Shown here: one piece after another, positions 63,947 to 64,000 of the stretch
Position numbering within the stretch: position 1 is the stretch's first letter
Layout: each line of letters opens with the position of its first letter
Assembly: GCA_951799405.1 (NCBI GenBank)
Contig: OX637338.1
Coordinates: forward strand, 5,146,001-5,210,000
DNA: 64,000 nucleotides
From: Agapetus fuscipes
Taxonomy: Eukaryota; Arthropoda; Insecta; Trichoptera; Glossosomatidae
Reading direction: 5' to 3'
Translations under genes and position numbers: made by a program
The notes under the pieces: generated by a model
The model's input: the letters and a program-made list of their open reading frames with translations, nothing else
Told to the model about the DNA's origin: nothing
Database searches by the model: none

Positions 63947-64000
63947 TATTGCTCCCCCAGTTCTTGTTTGCCGTATACGCCAACCTTTTCAAATATGACT
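63947..64000. mobile_element. T-element, left end, cut by the window edge
   Basis: TTATTGCTCCCCCAGTTCTT then GTTTGCCGTATACGCCAA and TCAAATATGACT match the left end of the 9630 copy. The rest lies outside the window. Confidence 0.7.

Overview
The window looks like 64 kb of intergenic or intronic DNA from a large, AT-rich, repeat-laden animal genome, most plausibly an arthropod (probably an insect). That assignment is inference from the mix of repeats: RTE-like and CR1/L2-like non-LTR retrotransposon remnants, several tRNA-derived SINE families, foldback elements and many MITEs. No host gene, functional tRNA or rRNA gene, operon or CRISPR array could be supported. The only long reading frame with recognisable protein motifs is a 5'-truncated reverse transcriptase (7254-8312). 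Most other open frames are chance frames in AT-rich or tandem-repeat DNA.

Repeat families (names are local to this annotation). A-repeat: about 250 bp, roughly 26 full or partial copies on both strands, ending in short (TAGATTA)-like tails. SINE-B: tRNA-like, about 330 bp, with two alternative 3' tails; one copy (14115-14560) carries a 5S rRNA-derived head. SINE-C: tRNA-like, about 280 bp, 13 copies, twice fused behind a B unit in the same order. SINE-H: a third tRNA-like family, 4 copies. LINEs: RTE-like remnants at 7254, 18745, 23398, 24672, 55562, and two other endonuclease-RT lineages at 35143 and 56700; CR1/L2-like C-termini at 15635, 48918 and 58050. DNA elements: three foldback elements whose inverted arms are tandem subrepeats (5039, 8704, 60586), a TIR element T (3097, 9630, 63947), two PIF/Harbinger-like MITEs with TTA duplications (10891, 34851), and palindromic MITE families P and Q. 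Further repeats: two giant hairpins (13642, 29349), the E-repeat with a stem-loop motif, and the short hairpin-bearing N-repeat.

Layout. 0-10 kb: A, B-C, T, FB1, E, C, the RTE open frame, FB2, T. 10-20 kb: a MITE, A copies, an inverted SINE-B pair enclosing a hairpin, the 5S-headed SINE, a CR1 end, H, Q. 20-35 kb: mostly unique AT-rich DNA with C-B, nested A-in-RTE, P, hairpin 2 and nested A copies. 35-50 kb: MITE, RTE end, C, A, E, a CCAAT-rich stretch, a 4-unit tandem array made from RT sequence, B and a CR1 end. 50-64 kb: a possible solo LTR, an exon-like segment, Q, RT remnants, and the 1.5 kb foldback element with a 46-bp satellite arm.

The features do not form a pathway. They show a history of non-autonomous elements using LINE machinery: SINE-B' shares its 3' end with the CR1-like LINE, and several elements are nested inside others, which gives relative ages. 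All boundaries and similarities were judged by eye.
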